A DNA stretch of 64,000 nt from Clostridia bacterium. Lineage in GTDB: Bacteria > Bacillota > Clostridia > Oscillospirales > CAG-272. Location: assembly GCA_017453205.1 (NCBI GenBank), contig JAFTKO010000021.1, positions 1-64,000 on the forward strand, in the 5' to 3' direction. Shown here piece after piece: positions 61,421 through 64,000 of this stretch; the stretch's first letter is position 1, and each line of letters begins with the position of its first letter. A model generated the notes under the pieces. That model had not been told where the DNA came from. It ran no database searches and saw only the letters and a list, made by a program, of their open reading frames with translations. The position numbers and the translations under genes were made by a program.

Positions 61421-62791
61421 TTATCCTGTGATCTCTTTTTTCAGCTCATTCATTTCTACCGAAAAGAGAGGATCGAGGTTGGTTTTTTGGGCGGTGGTAT
61501 TATAGGCATAAAGCAAAGATGTATGATCGCGGTTGTATATCTTAGCCATATTGGGATAGGACATTTCGGTCATCTCGCGGATGAGATAAATGGATATTTG
61601 CCGCGCGTTGGAAATTTCCTTATTCCGCTTGGGGCTTATGATATCTTCTTTGGAAATTTTGTATTTGTTGTAAACCGCGGTAAAAATCTTATCCACCGTT
61701 ACGCTCACAGGCTCGGCGCCGTCCAGCAGTTCCGAGATACATTCCCGCGCCAAGTCCATGGTGATGGTCTTTCCCGATAGAAAGCTTAAAGCTCCCAGCT
61801 TTTTGATGGCTCCCTCAATTTGACGGATATTGGAACGCAGATTTTCTCCGAGGAAAGTCAAAACCTCGTCCGGCATTGAAACATTGACCTGTTCGGCTTT
61901 CTTTTTGATGATCGCAATGCGGAGCTCCAGATCCGGCGGCTCAATATCGGCAATTAGTCCCCATTCAAATCTTGATTTGAGACGGTCCTCAAGCGTTTTA
62001 ATATCACGCGGAGGACGGTCGGATGTGAGAATGATCTGCTTCTTTTCCTCAAACAGAGCGTTAAAGGTGTGAAAGAACTCCTCCTGTGTGGATATCTTAC
62101 CCGCGATAAATTGGATATCATCGATTAAAAGCACATCGCACTTGCGGTACTTATCGCGAAAATCCTCCATGGTCTTACTGGTCAGACACGCAATCATTTG
62201 GTTGGTAAAATCCTCACCCTTGGTGTAAATGATGTTTGCGTTGGGATTGTTCTGCTTGATGCGGTTGATAATGGCATACATCAAGTGGGTTTTCCCAAGT
62301 CCGCTGTTGCCGTAGATGAACAAAGGATTATAATTGGTGGCGGGGTTGTTTGCCACCGAAACACATGCCGCATGCGCAAATTTATTGGTACTGCCGACAA
62401 TAAAGTTTTCAAAGGTATACTCAAAATTATAATCGGCAAGATTTTTATCCTTGAGTGATGTTTTTTTGTCGGATTCCGCCGGCTTTGGAGGATCAAAAGG
62501 CTTGATCTCGTCGGATGCCGTTGCGGAGCCTGTAAAGGTCAAGTTGACCTGTACTTCAAAACCGAGGATCGAACAAAATGCCGCGCGGATGTCATTGATG
62601 TGCTTATCTCGAATAATATTGAATTTGAATTGAGAAGGAATCCCCATTGTGATCATATCTCCCTCAAAGGATATGATCTCCAACTCTCCGAACCACAAAT
62701 TGATTGTGCTTTCGGAAAGCTTGTCGCGGAAGGAGTCTTTTACCATTTCCCAAATCTCGCGGATCTCGTCCATGTATTTTTGTTCGGGCAT
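61421..62791 (-). CDS. dnaA: Chromosomal replication initiator DnaA
   Basis: The AAA+ initiator, 456 residues. Domain I (1-85), a linker, AAA+ domain with Walker A GNSGLGKTHL (161-170), Walker B VLLIDDIQF near 223, and domain IV with the box-binding YNRDHTSLLYA near 430. The start at 62791 follows AGAAAGGATTT; a longer frame is rejected. A TTGAAA-N17-TATAAT promoter with extended -10 precedes it. Confidence 0.97.
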   Translation of the reverse strand: MPEQKYMDEIREIWEMVKDSFRDKLSESTINLWFGELEIISFEGDMITMGIPSQFKFNIIRDKHINDIRAAFCSILGFEVQVNLTFTGSATASDEIKPFDPPKPAESDKKTSLKDKNLADYNFEYTFENFIVGSTNKFAHAACVSVANNPATNYNPLFIYGNSGLGKTHLMYAIINRIKQNNPNANIIYTKGEDFTNQMIACLTSKTMEDFRDKYRKCDVLLIDDIQFIAGKISTQEEFFHTFNALFEEKKQIILTSDRPPRDIKTLEDRLKSRFEWGLIADIEPPDLELRIAIIKKKAEQVNVSMPDEVLTFLGENLRSNIRQIEGAIKKLGALSFLSGKTITMDLARECISELLDGAEPVSVTVDKIFTAVYNKYKISKEDIISPKRNKEISNARQISIYLIREMTEMSYPNMAKIYNRDHTSLLYAYNTTAQKTNLDPLFSVEMNELKKEITG

Positions 62792-62844
62792 ACGGAAATC
62801 CTTTCTGAAAACTAAAAAATGCTTCAACTTATTAATTATATAAT

Positions 62845-62873
62845 ATTATAACATATAATTATAATATTTTCAA
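62845..62873 (-). promoter_or_regulatory. Promoter of dnaA, extended -10
   Basis: On the minus strand TTGAAA (62868-62873), 17 bp, TATAAT (62845-62850), with TGT directly upstream of the -10. It lies 54 bp before the dnaA ATG in a very AT-rich stretch (62816-62870). No exact DnaA box is seen here. Confidence 0.78.
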
Positions 62874-62936
62874 CGCCCGCGCGCGTATATTCTTTAAAAT
62901 TTACAATAAATTAAAATATGAAAACGTTCGTGCCTA

Positions 62937-62964
62937 TTGACAAAAATATAAAAACGAATATAAT
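62937..62964 (+). promoter_or_regulatory. Perfect-consensus promoter of the copper ATPase
   Basis: TTGACA (62937-62942), a 16-bp spacer and TATAAT (62959-62964). It is divergent from dnaA. Confidence 0.82.
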
Positions 62965-62967
62965 AAG

Positions 62968-62983
62968 GTTAGTGGATGCTAAC
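62968..62983. promoter_or_regulatory. Inverted repeat GTTAG-N6-CTAAC after the -10
   Basis: GTTAG (62968-62972) and CTAAC (62979-62983) flank 6 bp just downstream of the -10 box of the copper ATPase, where a repressor would block. The GTTAG half-sites resemble metal-regulator operators of the DtxR type, but no regulator gene is in the window. Inference. Confidence 0.5.
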
Positions 62984-63068
62984 TTGGTTTTTATACCATA
63001 ATCCAATTGGTGAAATTTTTGAAAGATGTCGGAAAACAAAAGAATTCTGAAAAACGATAGGAGAAAAT

Positions 63069-64000
63069 ATGCAGCGGCTACATTATGAGATTAAAGGGAT
63101 GAGTTGTGCGGCGTGCGTCGGGCACGTAGAGAGAGCGGTAAAGGGAGTATTAAAGGAAAATGACACGTTTACGGTATCGCTGTTGACAAACTCGGTGTCA
63201 ATTTTGCCTGCGCGGGAGATCGGAGCGGCAGAATTGGAAGCATTTGAAAAACGTTTGGCGGCGGCTGTGAAAGCGGCGGGATATACACTGCTTTTGGAAG
63301 TAACCGAGGTCGGCAAAAAAGACGGTGCTTTTCGGAAAAGCTTGATTGTATTAATAGTTTCGGTATGTTTTACCTTAGCGGTGATGTATCTTTCAATGGG
63401 AGGGATGATCGGACTTCCAATCCCATCGATCTTTCTTGGGACTGAGAACGCAATCTATATGGCATTGGCGCAATTGGTGCTGACATTGCCGGTTCTCATC
63501 CTCAATTTTAAATTTTTCCGCAACGGATTTTCGGCGCTCTTTCACCGTGCACCGAACATGGACTCTTTGATCGCTGTCGGCGCGGGAGCATCGGTGATCT
63601 ACGGTCTTGTCGCCGTATTTATGATCGCAACGGCAACCGACGCCGCACAGATACACTCTTGGATCCACGACCTTTATTTTGAGTCTGCGGCAACGATACT
63701 GACATTGGTCTCGTTTGGAAAAATGCTGGAGGCTCGCGCCAAGGATAAGGCATCTGATGCGGTGCGATCACTGGCAGATCTGTCCCCTAAATTTGCCGCC
63801 GTACTGCGGGACGGTGTGGAGATATCGGTACCTGTGGAGGAGCTTTGCGTGGGAGATCTGATCCTCATCCGCGCCGGAGAATTGATACCGGTGGACGGTG
63901 AGGTCGTCTTTGGTGAGGGCTCCGCGGACGAATCGGCATTGACGGGCGAGAGCATGCCTGTGGAAAAAGAGATCGGTTCGAGCGTCCGCGCGGCTTGTGT
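63069..64000 (+). CDS. copA: Copper-type P1B ATPase, N-terminal part (cut by window edge)
   Basis: A heavy-metal-exporting P-type ATPase, at least 310 residues seen and open at the right edge. An N-terminal HMA domain has GMSCAACVGHVE (10-21; Cys13 and Cys16); two pairs of membrane segments lie at about 90-155 and 170-220; the actuator domain has LTGESMPVEK near 295. CAAC in the HMA and the overall pattern point to copper, but the CPC motif is beyond the window. AGGAG lies before the ATG. It is next to dnaA with a strong promoter. Confidence 0.9.
   Translation, partial: MQRLHYEIKGMSCAACVGHVERAVKGVLKENDTFTVSLLTNSVSILPAREIGAAELEAFEKRLAAAVKAAGYTLLLEVTEVGKKDGAFRKSLIVLIVSVCFTLAVMYLSMGGMIGLPIPSIFLGTENAIYMALAQLVLTLPVLILNFKFFRNGFSALFHRAPNMDSLIAVGAGASVIYGLVAVFMIATATDAAQIHSWIHDLYFESAATILTLVSFGKMLEARAKDKASDAVRSLADLSPKFAAVLRDGVEISVPVEELCVGDLILIRAGELIPVDGEVVFGEGSADESALTGESMPVEKEIGSSVRAAC

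Overview
The window looks like the origin-proximal chromosome of a spore-forming, low-to-moderate GC Gram-positive of class Clostridia, probably an Oscillospirales-type gut anaerobe. The clues are the spoIIGA-sigE pair, a transketolase split into two subunits, the Firmicutes housekeeping order gmk-rpoZ-priA-def-fmt-rsmB-rlmN-rsgA, RemA and RemB, DUF1836 and YqeG. No tRNA, rRNA, CRISPR array, prophage or insertion sequence is visible. The genus cannot be read from sequence alone.

Layout. 0-1.7 kb: an accessory patch with a ribbon-helix-helix gene coupled to an unknown gene, a cluster of palindromes and a 173-bp tandem repeat. 1.8-4.0 kb: pgk and tpiA. 4.2-15.6 kb: one long plus-strand run for RNA and protein synthesis (yicC, remA, gmk, rpoZ, priA, def, fmt, a YugP-type protease, rsmB, rlmN, an orphan PASTA protein, rsgA). 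15.9-23.6 kb: an InlB-repeat protein, a nuclease-like protein, pcrA, a lipoprotein, ygjV, a TIM-barrel protein, a hydrolase and yqeG. 23.6-31 kb (minus): cell shape and division genes (PBP2, a CPBP protease, mreB, maf), aroK, then sigE and spoIIGA. 31.2-42.5 kb (plus): a peptidase, plsY, a methyltransferase, hydrolases, comM, a cation transporter, a cyclophilin, and an Lrp regulator with an aminotransferase. 42.6-51.9 kb: transketolase, a BspA-type repeat lipoprotein, an acyl-CoA ligase, mrnC, DUF1836, serC-serA. 52-62.8 kb (minus): the origin cluster dnaA-dnaN-recF-remB-gyrB-mreC-mreD-gyrA. The right edge cuts a copper P-type ATPase.

The replication origin can be placed between dnaA and dnaN, where a DnaA-trio-like tract faces a cluster of TTTTCCACA-type boxes. 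Replication therefore runs leftward through almost the whole window, and the pgk-to-rsgA block lies head-on to it.

The most unusual signal is a dispersed family of intergenic hairpins. In at least five genes (rsmB, rsgA, maf, spoIIGA, recF) a Shine-Dalgarno-like purine tract, then a stable hairpin whose stem sequence differs from copy to copy but keeps its pairing, then an A-rich linker of 8-16 nt leads to the ATG, with no Shine-Dalgarno at normal distance. Two copies near recF and the nuclease-like gene carry two extra hairpins inside the outer stem, giving a cloverleaf. Four other copies are joined to a second conserved segment, forming a composite repeat. Further points are an orphan PASTA protein at the usual prpC-prkC kinase position, mreCD moved into the gyrase cluster, a missing yaaA, and a spoIIG-like promoter with 21-nt spacing.
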